Source: a virus. Taken from it: a stretch of 49,349 nt of DNA. Each line of letters opens with the position of its first letter. Position 1 is the first letter of the stretch. The position numbers and the translations under genes were made by a program. Below the pieces are notes generated by a model. The model ran no database searches. It saw nothing but the letters and a program-made list of their open reading frames with translations, and was not told the origin of the DNA. The stretch covers positions 1 to 49,349 of IMG/VR virus record IMGVR_UViG_3300035698_005639; one strand, written 5' to 3'. Positions 1 through 8,336 of the stretch are shown here, piece after piece.

Positions 1-1286
1 CCTACATTGCGGATTGTGGCAAGTTCGGCACGGGTATTAAAACGCCCGCATGTCAGAGTAAATAGGGTTTCCGGTAAGGCCGCACGTATCTGCTCAACTA
101 TCATTTGCCCGTTTACAGAATCCTCGCTCGAATGATAGAGGTCTGTTTGGAGCTTGTTATCCCTAACAATTTCGAAGGATTGAATTGGGAGTGTATCAGT
201 CGTAGCCAATACAGACTCATGGGTATTAACGAGCAGCCTCAAATCATGATGCTTGACTTTCTCTGAGGTTGTCGGGGTCGTAGGTGGTATAGCGGTTGCC
301 GCAATATCAATATGCTGGAATGACCAATCAATATCAGCCAGGAGTTTGTTTTCTTTTACTTCGCTTCTAAGCGTAATGCTGTTGATCTTGCCACCGAGAC
401 ACTGATAACGCTTAACCTTTTTGTCTATTACTACCGAGTATGAGACTTCCAATTCATCTGACGGCGTATAGGTTTTAACGATATTGGAAATGACAATTTC
501 CTCATCGTCTGTGTTGTCCGAACCTACCATGATTCCTGTAAATGTGATTTTTGTGTTTGTTTCGGTAACTGAAGCAATTGTGTAAATACCTTCGTTGCCG
601 TTTTCTGAGGACGTTACTTCGACAACGTCGTCGGCGGAAAATACACTGAAAGGCGCCGATCCTCCCGTTGATGTGATTGTGCTCCCGCCGATGCCATCCT
701 CCACATCTATCGCAGCCGTTGTATAATCAGTGGTGGACGTAACCTGTACAAGTGTTTCTGTGCCGAACATTCCCTCCAGGATGTCCCTGATATTGTCATA
801 GTCCAGTTCTAACGTCATTGAGCCTGAAACAGCCTCAAGCCCCTGTTCCGATGGGCGTTGTACAGCTTCACCGCGCTGCGTTTCATCAACCACAGCCTCG
901 TATTTCTGCGAAATGGTTTCACTGACTATGGGTAGATGGTTGTATTCTTTGGTGAGCACAATCGTGGTATCGGTTGCGTTATCAGTACCTGCCATGACAG
1001 CGGTAAAGGTGATTATTGTGTTTGTAACGGTAAGAATTACATAACTGCCCTCATTGCTGTTTTCTGAGGATGTAACCCGTATCCTGTCGCCTGCCGCAAA
1101 TACACTGAACGGAGTTGAGCCTCCTGTGGCGGTGATAACGCTGTGATCACTGCCGTCATCAACGTCAAGTGCTGCGGAGGTGTAATCTGTGTCCGCCGTT
1201 AAGCTCACGTCTTGCAACGTACCCCATGTATCTTCTTTCGCTATGGCCGCCTTTATGAGGTGACCAATTCCAGTTGTATCAGCCAT
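1..1286 (-). CDS. Tail tube protein paralogue, long form (3' end cut by window)
   Basis: Open from an ATG at 1286, behind an AAAGGGG ribosome site, to the window edge: at least 428 codons. It starts with the same MADTTGIGHL as its 324-residue neighbour and shares its whole framework (QRGEAVQRP, LDYDNIRDIL, VVIDKKVKRYQCLGG, IDWSFQHI), so it is a tandem paralogue, presumably of the tube that carries DNA. It differs by two inserted modules of about 80 residues, roughly 31-111 and 184-267, which resemble each other (DYTSAALDV/DYTTAAIDV, PFSVF, VTSSEN, NEG.Y). From the paralogue, about 75-80 C-terminal residues lie outside the window. The tail role is inferred from position and tube-like composition; I cannot name the family. 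Confidence 0.8.
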   Translation of the reverse strand, partial: MADTTGIGHLIKAAIAKEDTWGTLQDVSLTADTDYTSAALDVDDGSDHSVITATGGSTPFSVFAAGDRIRVTSSENSNEGSYVILTVTNTIITFTAVMAGTDNATDTTIVLTKEYNHLPIVSETISQKYEAVVDETQRGEAVQRPSEQGLEAVSGSMTLELDYDNIRDILEGMFGTETLVQVTSTTDYTTAAIDVEDGIGGSTITSTGGSAPFSVFSADDVVEVTSSENGNEGIYTIASVTETNTKITFTGIMVGSDNTDDEEIVISNIVKTYTPSDELEVSYSVVIDKKVKRYQCLGGKINSITLRSEVKENKLLADIDWSFQHIDIAATAIPPTTPTTSEKVKHHDLRLLVNTHESVLATTDTLPIQSFEIVRDNKLQTDLYHSSEDSVNGQMIVEQIRAALPETLFTLTCGRFNTRAELATIRNV

Positions 1287-1300
1287 TAGTTACCCCTTTC

Positions 1301-2275
1301 TTAGGTTGCCAGCACCATGCGGATTTCATCATTTGCATCGCCCATAAGGGTGTCGTGAGACACATTCTTATAGCATGTAAGCCCGACCTTGAATGGTATC
1401 GCTCCCGCGCCCTCTACTGAAGCCGGAGCTGGTTCAGTGATACGCATTTCCGGCAATTGAATCGTGAGTGCATTTGAACCCAGCCCGCCAGTCCAGATCA
1501 AGTCTGCCTGAATATTTGTCCACGATGCTTGTTCGGTGAGCAAGTTCGTTATCTCGGCATCGGTGTTGAGCCGAGCAGCTGTAAATTCAAATTTGGTTTC
1601 TCGCTTTGCCTCACGCATCGGCTGTAATATCAAGCCGTCTTCAGAGCCGTAAACAACGCCGAAATGATTATCGACTGTGAGTGTAAATGACTCAATTTTT
1701 AGTGCATCGTTTGCGTCAAGCGCACCGTTTGATGATTGGTTAATCCGGAAAACAAGGGTGCTGTGCTTGACGGGTTCGGATACGGTAAGTGAAGCACTGC
1801 CGGGCATCGCATCACTTGTGATATTCAAGTGCTGAAATATCCAGTCAGTATCAATCATGAGTTTTTCGCTATTCGCGTCACTTCTGAATACTGCTCGGTT
1901 TATAACACCACCCAGGAATTGATAACGCCTGACTTTCTTGTCAATGATAACCGAGTTGCGCATTACATTTTCGTCTGCGGGTGTAGCGGTTCCCGTTGTT
2001 CCTGTGCCGAGGACATAGCCCAGAATTTCTTTGATATTATCGTAATCAGCCTCAAGCACTATCGGGCCTGTGACTGCTTCATTCCCTTGAGCGGGGGGCC
2101 TCTGGACTGCCTCTGCACGAAGAACGTCATTTTTCACCTCAGCATATTTGGATGTTAAACCTTCACTTACAAAGGGCATTGCGATTTCCGTACTGTCCTC
2201 CAGCGTACCATAAGTGGTTGTCTCGTAATCCATGAGCATATCTGTCAGGTGGCCTATTCCCGTAGTGTCTGCCAT
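1301..2275 (-). CDS. Major tail tube protein (putative)
   Basis: 324 residues, start at 2275 behind a strong AAGGAGGAGG. Beta-rich with no membrane segment, and it lies directly after the tail completion genes, the usual place of the siphovirus major tail protein. It is the compact member of a tandem pair; the next gene repeats the fold with two extra modules. One may form the tube and the other a decorated or minor version. Function is inferred from gene order, and it could instead be another abundant tail structural protein. Confidence 0.7.
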   Translation of the reverse strand: MADTTGIGHLTDMLMDYETTTYGTLEDSTEIAMPFVSEGLTSKYAEVKNDVLRAEAVQRPPAQGNEAVTGPIVLEADYDNIKEILGYVLGTGTTGTATPADENVMRNSVIIDKKVRRYQFLGGVINRAVFRSDANSEKLMIDTDWIFQHLNITSDAMPGSASLTVSEPVKHSTLVFRINQSSNGALDANDALKIESFTLTVDNHFGVVYGSEDGLILQPMREAKRETKFEFTAARLNTDAEITNLLTEQASWTNIQADLIWTGGLGSNALTIQLPEMRITEPAPASVEGAGAIPFKVGLTCYKNVSHDTLMGDANDEIRMVLAT

Positions 2276-2293
2276 AACAAACCTCCTCCTTTT

Positions 2294-2701
2294 CTAATCG
2301 TGGTCGATGTCAAATATGATCCCCAGCGAGAATATTAATCGTTGGAGCTTTTTGTTTTTCGCTAAGTATACTTTGATTTTTTCTATATGAACATTTATCG
2401 AAAGACCCCGAAGTGTAGTATCCTGTATAATTGACGTGCGTATGCTCTTGCGCCACGTCTCCATAGCCGCAGCGCTGATGCCTTCACCGAAAAAATGAAC
2501 AGTGGGGTGGAAGTTGCTTTCCGTTTGCAGATTGGCAAGAGGTTCGCACTCTTCATCACCCGTAGCTACCACAACGAGCGGGAAATTGGGGAAATCCTCG
2601 AAGTCATCATCAATTACCTGGAACCGCCTTGTTACAGTGGGCGTGCCGGTGATAGTTAAGGCTTCAAGGGCATCCATGATATTTTCTGTTGTTGTTGCCA
2701 T
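2294..2701 (-). CDS. Tail terminator/completion-like protein
   Basis: 135 residues, start at 2701 behind TAAGGAGG. Small alpha/beta protein: an N-terminal helix (ENIMDALEAL), a central strand (FPLVVVATG) and a C-terminal stretch ending FDIDHD. Size, fold pattern and position just before the tail tube genes match tail terminator proteins, which cap the tube at the head side. No diagnostic motif is visible. Confidence 0.5.
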   Translation of the reverse strand: MATTTENIMDALEALTITGTPTVTRRFQVIDDDFEDFPNFPLVVVATGDEECEPLANLQTESNFHPTVHFFGEGISAAAMETWRKSIRTSIIQDTTLRGLSINVHIEKIKVYLAKNKKLQRLIFSLGIIFDIDHD

Positions 2702-2724
2702 TTTCCTCCTTAAGTCATGTTATT

Positions 2725-3357
2725 TCACGGTATCAGTGTTACCGTCCAGTTTACGCTAAACTCCCATGTGTCGTTATCCTCGTTAAATCCAAGCGGTAAC
2801 ACTCCCGATAACTCCTCAGTTGGGAATGTGGAATCGCACTGCTTTCCCGGTATAGGATTCTGCGTACAATTGTAAATCTCAGCATTTTCAAGATGCGCTG
2901 CTTTTGTGCTGCCTAACGCTGCGCGCGACGCTGTTACGTTCGGCGATGATACTCCCGTAACTTTGAGCATTTCCTCACCTATCAGGATGTAATCAGCAAC
3001 GGTAAATACTGCCGCCTTTGTATTTCCACTTCCATCATCCGGGGCAAAGGTTATCGGATCGGTAGTACCGCTCATGGCTGCCGTCAAATACAGACCGTGA
3101 TAGGTGTTCAGGCTGTTCTTTTCCTTTATCGCATCAAAGATGGTACGCGCCCATGTTTCGCCTGTTGCGTATGTTTCGTGTCGTATTATTGCCTGATATG
3201 AGGCAAGCTCTACGGTGCTGTGAACATTCACCTCTTCCGGTTCGGCATAGACTGTCGTGCAATTATCGGGATCGGAAGGCTGGTGTCCATAAAACACCGT
3301 ACTGATTGAGTGTCCCAATGTTGCCATAACAAAATATTGCACAAGATCAACTCTCAT
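2725..3357 (-). CDS. Head-tail/tail completion structural protein with beta module
   Basis: 210 residues from the ATG at 3357, whose A and T are part of the preceding gene's stop (TAATG), so coupled translation is likely; the longer open frame from 3390 is not needed. The N-terminal half contains a helical stretch (WARTIFDAIKEKNSLNTYHG). Residues about 100-165 look like a structural module common in phage particles (YILIGEEMLKVTGV, then RAALGSTKAAHLENA). It sits between an HK97 gp10-like protein and a tail terminator-like protein. The exact role is unknown. Confidence 0.55.
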   Translation of the reverse strand: MRVDLVQYFVMATLGHSISTVFYGHQPSDPDNCTTVYAEPEEVNVHSTVELASYQAIIRHETYATGETWARTIFDAIKEKNSLNTYHGLYLTAAMSGTTDPITFAPDDGSGNTKAAVFTVADYILIGEEMLKVTGVSSPNVTASRAALGSTKAAHLENAEIYNCTQNPIPGKQCDSTFPTEELSGVLPLGFNEDNDTWEFSVNWTVTLIP

Positions 3358-3824
3358 TATGCAGCCGACCTTTCCAGTGCTGCTGTCCATTTACGCTTGT
3401 TGTCTCGCCACGCTCTTGACATATATTTCCGCCCTCTTTTGCCAAGTAAACCGTAATCATCAGGCGTTTTTCCGTCTACGTCTTCTTTCGGTCCGCCTCG
3501 CCTGATAGGTAATTTCCGTTTTTGTTTTGCAGTCATTTTCTGCCGTGCGTTGTATTTTGATTCGTGCATTCTCAACGCATAAGGTGTGTCAAACCCTACA
3601 ACTATCAAAAAGCCTTTGCCACGGCCAAGGTCCTTAACCTCTTCCGACCCGGACGCTGCCAGCGTACCTTCCTGCAAGGGTGCATTGTCCTGTGATTTAC
3701 GTAAGAAATCAGCAGATACGTGTTTAGCCGCACGCTCAATTTTCTGGCGTTTCCCGTCAATCTTCTCACCCAGTAATCGTATTGTCTGATTAATACCGGA
3801 TATATGTACGCCTGCTCGTGCCAT
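3357..3824 (-). CDS. HK97 gp10-like head-tail/tail component
   Basis: 155 residues. I place the start at 3824 (MARAGVHISG), with AAGGGA upstream and two bases after the previous stop. Typical gp10 features: an early basic amphipathic helix (KIDGKRQKIERAAKHVSADFL), then SQDNAPLQEGTLAASG and a GFDTPYALRMHES segment, closely matching the core of the gp10/gp22 family that helps join head and tail. The basic C-terminal third (KQKRKLPIRRGG) is less typical. Order with neighbours supports the call. Confidence 0.75.
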   Translation of the reverse strand: MARAGVHISGINQTIRLLGEKIDGKRQKIERAAKHVSADFLRKSQDNAPLQEGTLAASGSEEVKDLGRGKGFLIVVGFDTPYALRMHESKYNARQKMTAKQKRKLPIRRGGPKEDVDGKTPDDYGLLGKRGRKYMSRAWRDNKRKWTAALERSAA

Positions 3825-3826
3825 GC

Positions 3827-4147
3827 TTATATTCCCTTGCAGAGTAATTCCCAATGATCATTAGTTACTACGCCCTGTTTCACTTTCCTGGCCTTTACCA
3901 CCACGTAGCTATCAGTTCCCACAATAATCTTATAGTCAATGTCTACCGTTGCGCTTTCATCCATAAGTATCACCACATCAGTTATTATTACACTGCCCTT
4001 TCTGTCCTGTACATGCCTAAATTCCTCCTCAACCCGGCAGTCAACGTCTGCGGTCGAAGCGGTTGCAGAATATTTAGGAATACCACTCCTTTTAGTTGTG
4101 GATTTGTAGAGGTCGGCTGTCGCATCATATATGTGCTGGATTGACAT
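3827..4147 (-). CDS. Head closure / head-tail joining protein (putative)
   Basis: 106 residues, beta-rich, located between a small conserved gene and the gp10-like gene, where siphoviruses encode the head stopper. The strands VIITDVVILMDE and DYKIIVGTDSYVVVKARKVKQG resemble the small barrel of SPP1 gp16-type stoppers. Assigned by size, strand pattern and position only. Confidence 0.5.
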   Translation of the reverse strand: MSIQHIYDATADLYKSTTKRSGIPKYSATASTADVDCRVEEEFRHVQDRKGSVIITDVVILMDESATVDIDYKIIVGTDSYVVVKARKVKQGVVTNDHWELLCKGI

Positions 4148-4157
4148 TAATTATTCC

Positions 4158-4469
4158 TTAATTGACAGGGACATTTTCGTAACATTTACCGCCTTTACCC
4201 AACTTAATATTCCGGTATTTCTCTGTCACAACAATTGTCTGATTAAGCCCCATTTTGCCCACTATCGTGGGGGCTGCGGCGAGAGCCTTACGCTCCTCAT
4301 ACGTTTTCATTGGTTCGAAGGCCAAGTCCCGTACATCACTTACCAGGTCATAGCCAGAAGCCCACATTTCATAACCAATTCCAGTCATCGCGTCCTTGAT
4401 TGCTTCGTCTAATTCCTCGTTTATTTCCGTGGCTGGATATTCAACTTTGATATTTTTGGGCTTTTCCAT
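4158..4469 (-). CDS. Conserved virion-region protein, unknown function
   Basis: 103 residues; the start at 4469 overlaps the upstream stop (TAATG). Predominantly helical, soluble, no recognisable domain: an acidic helix (INEELDEAIKDAMTGIGYEMW) followed by VSDVRDLAFEPM. Its place in the head-tail joining block suggests an assembly or virion role. Confidence 0.5.
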   Translation of the reverse strand: MEKPKNIKVEYPATEINEELDEAIKDAMTGIGYEMWASGYDLVSDVRDLAFEPMKTYEERKALAAAPTIVGKMGLNQTIVVTEKYRNIKLGKGGKCYENVPVN

Positions 4470-4795
4470 TATACCGCTTCCTCTTTAAGGATTTTGCGAA
4501 TGAGCTTCTTGTTGTCGATTAGAAAAGCGTAGAAGCCGCCACCCATTTTCTCAATTGTCATTTCTGGCAGTTCGATCCCAACCTCATCCGTTATAGCATG
4601 TAATACTTCATGTACAATAGTTTGGTTTTGTCGCATTGCCGGGTAAGCATCGACAATCTTTATCTTTGCATGATCAAGTGAGGCTTTCCCGTATAGTTTG
4701 CTATTTTTGTCTTTCAAGTTTCTTGTGAAAAATAGCCGGTATTTACTGCTCAATATTTTGATTATCTTGATGCTCTTGGTTCTGAGCTTACTCAT
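4469..4795 (-). CDS. Small zinc metallopeptidase-like protein (HExxH)
   Basis: 108 residues. The helix VHEVLHAITDEVG contains HExxH (His62, Glu63, His66), the zincin catalytic signature; Glu71 just after it could be a third ligand. A basic N-terminus precedes a strand with KIKIVDAYPAMRQNQTI. Much smaller than ordinary peptidases, like phage SprT/ImmA-type minimal zincins. It follows the 85-residue gene by one base and ends in a TAATG overlap. It is AT-rich like the kinase end of the head gene upstream, so it may belong to that cargo rather than to the capsid core. Substrate unknown; activity not certain. Confidence 0.55.
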   Translation of the reverse strand: MSKLRTKSIKIIKILSSKYRLFFTRNLKDKNSKLYGKASLDHAKIKIVDAYPAMRQNQTIVHEVLHAITDEVGIELPEMTIEKMGGGFYAFLIDNKKLIRKILKEEAV

Positions 4796-4796
4796 G

Positions 4797-5054
4797 TTAA
4801 GCCTCGTCCTTTATCGTCACCTTTTTTATATCACTGAAAACTATCCTCGACAAATTAGATAATCGAGAGGGTATATATTCAAATGCGGTCCTTGCGTTTT
4901 TCGGTAAAGGGAAGCGTGGGTGGTTTTTTATTACGTCCAAAATTTCTTCTATGAATTTTTTATACTTGGGAGATTCAATTTCATAGTGGTTTTTCAGCCA
5001 TATTATTTTTCCCAATACCTTACCGTCTGAATCTTTTATTAGAATATATTCCAT
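4797..5054 (-). CDS. Small protein downstream of the MuF-kinase fusion
   Basis: 85 residues, 10 bases after the MuF-kinase gene, one base before the HExxH gene. Begins MEYILIKDSDGKVLGKIIWL and ends lysine-rich. AT-rich with many Lys and Ile codons, like the kinase domain upstream. No known domain recognised. Its position suggests a partner, regulator or immunity protein for the kinase domain; that is inference only. Confidence 0.5.
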   Translation of the reverse strand: MEYILIKDSDGKVLGKIIWLKNHYEIESPKYKKFIEEILDVIKNHPRFPLPKNARTAFEYIPSRLSNLSRIVFSDIKKVTIKDEA

Positions 5055-5064
5055 TGTAACCCCA

Positions 5065-7257
5065 TCATTCTAAGGATAATATTTTATCTAATTCGGCTAT
5101 CGCTGTTCTTGCTCTTCCCTGCAAATGCCCCAGCGCCTCACGCTCTAAAGAGTTTTTGATTAATATTTCACCAAACTTCTTCGTTGTTATTTTCTTTATT
5201 CCATCTCTCAGCCTTGTTAATTCTGGAACTTTTCTGGTTGCTATATCGCCGGGCATATTTTTATATAAATTCTGAATTGTACTTCTGATAAGAGAGTCGG
5301 GATATCCGATAGAAGAAACGCCCAAAGAACTTCCGTTATCTATGTAGGTAATTTTACCTGATTTTTTTATCAGGTAATTTCCTGCATGTCTGTCAGAATT
5401 GCCAATTAAAGAATCAAAGAAAGCCATCTTATCTTTTTCATATTTGTAAAGACTGCGCGTCTTATCTGTGAAAAATGTTTTTGGTTTAATGTCAATTGGT
5501 AAGGTGCCAGTTGTTGACCAATGCTGCAATGAACCAATTTCTCCTTTTATCTTCCTTATTACAGTAACTGGGACATCCCCAAGCCCTGCCTCTTCTGAAA
5601 TTAAATAAGCCGCCCTTTCTCGGATATACATCTTTTCCCCTGTTCCAAAGCCAGCCTCCCCCGCCATTGACTTGAATGCACCTTCACCGTTTCCTTTTAT
5701 CTTGACCCTTTTTACATTATTCTTCCCTTCTTCTACTTCTATGGATGATTGTATGTCGCCTGATACCATTGTTTTTTCCAGCTTCTCGGTCGTTTTCGCC
5801 GGTACAAATGCCGGTTCTGGTGCGGGTACAACTGGCTTTGGTGTTTCCGGAGCTTTCTGCGTTTTCTTTGTCCGGGCACGAGTATCATCCTTCGCAATCG
5901 GGTACTTCTTATTCATTTCACTTGCTGATTTGCCGACATCCTCTTTCTTGAATTGCTGCCCTTTTTCGATTTCCTTCTCAGAGGCAAATTCCTCTACGAA
6001 GGCGGCGAGGGTGTGAGTGCAGTTTCCAGACCAGCATGTTTTTCCGTTTCTGCGTACAAATAGGGTGTGATATTTTTCCAATTCAACACAATAAACCATA
6101 TCGTTATAATCGGTGGTTTTAATATCTTGACCGCTTATCAGTGCAAATGATTCCCCGTCATCCCATTCTGGTGTTACGCACAACCAATAGTGCGTTGATC
6201 CGGGCTTCCATATCATCATAATTGATGCTTGTTCAAAGAATATTTTATCTTCTTCGCCGTACCGATCCACGTATACCATTTTATGATTTGGCGTAACAAG
6301 TAAATCTATGTTATCATTGTTGTTAAAATGTACCATCACCTCAGAATATCCAGAATAATATCTCTTTATTGGCACGTACTCGGTTTTTTTAGTTTCCGGG
6401 TCTAACGACCAGCACAGATCATTTCGCTTTACGTCTTTGAATAGTTTCCACCCGTTATCTGTATATACTTCCGTGTCTTTTGAATAACAGTGGGGATGAT
6501 ACGGAGGCCGTGCCGCCAGCATCGGATACTTCCTGGAATTTCCTGATATGCTGAATATCTGATCTTCATACTGAGTACAGAAATCAACCGCGCCCGTATT
6601 GGAGATTATCACTAAATCAATGTCATACTCATTCAGGCGGTTTATTGTGCCTTCGGTGCGTACTGTTCTTGTCAACGTTCTGGAAAGCAAGTCTGCGTAT
6701 GCTGTGGCTTTCATTGTGACTTTGCCTACGGTTATCGTGCCGTTTATTGCACGTTTCCTCAAATCATCCAGCAACATGTTGCTCGTGGTTGCTCTTGTCT
6801 GACCTTCCACAATACCACCCGCGATCTTGCGAGCTATTTCCTTTTTGGAAACACCTGCCTGAACACGTCTCACATAATTCACATAAGTATTTTCAAGGGC
6901 ATCCGCAGTCACATTAAAATCACTTGCCGCGCCTACCGCCGCCACTCTCGCCGCATCTCTGTGCAATTTAGTGAACCCGGCAGTATACTCATTGCCGAGA
7001 AATCGTCTTAGCAATGCGTCATCCTGACCAATGCCAGCCTCGTAAGACTGTGGGATGTATCGTTTAGCCCATTTCGCATTAGTCTTTTTCAAATCTTTGA
7101 TGTGTTCTTGGATTGCGATAATTTTATGTGCCGCCTGTCGTTTAGTTGCTTCAGTAATATCTTCACCAAATACTACACCCTTTAATCTGGCTACTGCTTG
7201 CGCATAAATATCTACTGATTCCTGGCGTCCGGGAGTTATGGGGATGGGGTCGGCCAT
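5065..7257 (-). CDS. MuF-family minor head protein with mini-intein and PI3/4-kinase-like domain
   Basis: 730 residues in three parts. Residues about 1-256 and 413-430 form a Mu gpF/SPP1 gp7-like minor head protein: VRTEGTINRLNEYD, then AARPPYHPHC continuing after splicing as THTLAAF, which restores the conserved PPxHPxC motif. Residues 257-412 are an intein: Cys257, VTPNHKM with Thr322 and His325, YHTLFV with His397, Asn412, then Cys413. A Pro-rich linker (470-487) leads to a kinase-like domain, about 500-665: RERAAYLISEEAGLGDVPVT, GSLQHW, GNSDRHAGN (Asp622, Asn627) and YIDNGSS (Asp640), the catalytic and metal-binding pattern of bacterial PI3/PI4-kinase-like proteins. MuF proteins enter the head, so the kinase may be packaged and delivered; this is inferred. 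The 3' half is AT-richer than its neighbours. Confidence 0.85.
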   Translation of the reverse strand: MADPIPITPGRQESVDIYAQAVARLKGVVFGEDITEATKRQAAHKIIAIQEHIKDLKKTNAKWAKRYIPQSYEAGIGQDDALLRRFLGNEYTAGFTKLHRDAARVAAVGAASDFNVTADALENTYVNYVRRVQAGVSKKEIARKIAGGIVEGQTRATTSNMLLDDLRKRAINGTITVGKVTMKATAYADLLSRTLTRTVRTEGTINRLNEYDIDLVIISNTGAVDFCTQYEDQIFSISGNSRKYPMLAARPPYHPHCYSKDTEVYTDNGWKLFKDVKRNDLCWSLDPETKKTEYVPIKRYYSGYSEVMVHFNNNDNIDLLVTPNHKMVYVDRYGEEDKIFFEQASIMMIWKPGSTHYWLCVTPEWDDGESFALISGQDIKTTDYNDMVYCVELEKYHTLFVRRNGKTCWSGNCTHTLAAFVEEFASEKEIEKGQQFKKEDVGKSASEMNKKYPIAKDDTRARTKKTQKAPETPKPVVPAPEPAFVPAKTTEKLEKTMVSGDIQSSIEVEEGKNNVKRVKIKGNGEGAFKSMAGEAGFGTGEKMYIRERAAYLISEEAGLGDVPVTVIRKIKGEIGSLQHWSTTGTLPIDIKPKTFFTDKTRSLYKYEKDKMAFFDSLIGNSDRHAGNYLIKKSGKITYIDNGSSLGVSSIGYPDSLIRSTIQNLYKNMPGDIATRKVPELTRLRDGIKKITTKKFGEILIKNSLEREALGHLQGRARTAIAELDKILSLE
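6022..6489 (-). other. Mini-intein coding segment within the MuF gene
   Basis: 156 codons, Cys257 (TGT at 6487-6489) to Asn412 (AAC at 6022-6024), followed by the +1 Cys (TGC at 6019-6021). The blocks A, B, F and G of a Hint splicing domain are present and there is no room for a homing endonuclease. The penultimate residue is Gly (WSGN) instead of the usual His. Splicing would join PPYHPH to CTHTL and regenerate the MuF motif. Confidence 0.85.
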
Positions 7258-7265
7258 ACATTACC

Positions 7266-7769
7266 TCAGCCTCGTTGCAGGGTTATAGTGCGTTTAATTA
7301 ATCCACCGAGTTCTGATCTCGCGGCCGTGCATAGCTCTGAAGCTTGGAGAGCGTCTAATACCTCTGATGTCCTGCCGCCTGAATAGGACTTGACCCCAGC
7401 GTCAATCATTGCGCTGGTAGCTTCTGCTGCAGCCCCTCGCCGGATTAAATACTCTGCCTGAAATGCACATGCGCGCTCAACCGCTTTTGGGATAAACAAT
7501 GATGAATTATACACATTGCCTTTTATTGGGAAATGTAACGCCTGATAACTGTCGTGCGTCTCGGCGTAGCTATAATACTTCACGCCCGCTAAACGCTGCC
7601 GGTCTATCTGCTGGGTTGCGGTAGCAAGAGCGCGGTTCTTGTTTGCATCTGTCGCAGCATCCCATTTCGTAATGCCGAATTTGCCTTCGAGTATGGTTTC
7701 CGCATCTGCAAGGTCTACGTATGTATTGGCTGTTTTCGCTCCGGCTGTTGCTACTAATGTTATAGCCAT
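7266..7769 (-). CDS. Head-tail connector/adaptor protein (DnaT-like, HK97 gp6 type)
   Basis: 167 residues from ATG 7769, which overlaps the previous stop (TAATG); a start at 7787 would add six residues. The pattern ANTYVDLADAETILEGKFG, ALATATQQIDRQRLAGVKYY, then ALHFPIKG and a helical bundle (VERACAFQAEYLIRRG) is the signature of the adaptor family often misnamed DnaT-like. It docks under the portal and links it to the stopper. Next to the MuF gene, as usual. Confidence 0.75.
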   Translation of the reverse strand: MAITLVATAGAKTANTYVDLADAETILEGKFGITKWDAATDANKNRALATATQQIDRQRLAGVKYYSYAETHDSYQALHFPIKGNVYNSSLFIPKAVERACAFQAEYLIRRGAAAEATSAMIDAGVKSYSGGRTSEVLDALQASELCTAARSELGGLIKRTITLQRG

Positions 7770-8314
7770 TATCTTATTAAGCTCCATCCTATCAGGAGGA
7801 AGGCCATATCTACAATAGGACCCGATACAGGGCCTGTTCCTATATAGAGGTCAGCTATCTTCCCTTCCCTGATTCCAAAATAGACAAGTGCGTGCTCATT
7901 CCTGCGAGCGTCATAATCAAAGGGATTCCCATACTTAACTCCCTTGTAAGACCATTCAAAACAATTCCTGGCAAGCATCGCCCCGCCGATGATTCTCTTC
8001 ACCTTTCCCCATGAGGTTTGCTTTTTGTCCTTGTAGTTGGCGTACATAAACCAGCCAGTGATAATACTTCCTGCCCGAGCACCTGACGCGAAGGCATGAT
8101 AATTACCCTCATTCACAAGGTGGGTATCAGCATGTCTGAAGTGGTAACCATCTACCATACCATTCAGCGACTGAGTGGTACAGATAGCTCCTACATATCC
8201 CCACTTAAGCCACTGACTCGACACCCAACCTGTATTAATGACCTTATCCCAGGAGGCCGCCTTCGCAGTACTCACCATGAGAAACAAAAGTATTATTGTG
8301 ACCAGACGTCTCAT
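7769..8314 (-). CDS. Exported protein of unknown function in head module
   Basis: 181 residues. Classical Sec signal: basic MRRL, hydrophobic TIILLFLMV, cleavage after AKA (about residue 19). The mature part holds hydrophobic stretches (GSIITGWFMY, VDMAFLLIGWSLI) and aromatic and His residues (DGYHFRHADTHL), suggesting envelope association. Some resemblance to small bacterial membrane proteins but no family recognised. It lies between the adaptor gene and a large fibre-like gene that is also exported. Confidence 0.65.
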   Translation of the reverse strand: MRRLVTIILLFLMVSTAKAASWDKVINTGWVSSQWLKWGYVGAICTTQSLNGMVDGYHFRHADTHLVNEGNYHAFASGARAGSIITGWFMYANYKDKKQTSWGKVKRIIGGAMLARNCFEWSYKGVKYGNPFDYDARRNEHALVYFGIREGKIADLYIGTGPVSGPIVDMAFLLIGWSLIR

Positions 8315-8336
8315 ATTATTCCCTAATCTTTATCGT

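Noticed and set aside
5672-6016. 114-residue plus-strand frame opposite the MuF gene
   Set aside because: Ser/Phe-rich shadow of the linker and kinase coding region, no start signal.
7257-7787. Extra N-terminal start of the connector gene at 7787
   Set aside because: The ATG at 7769 forms TAATG with the previous stop; the upstream start has only a weak ribosome site. Not fully excluded.
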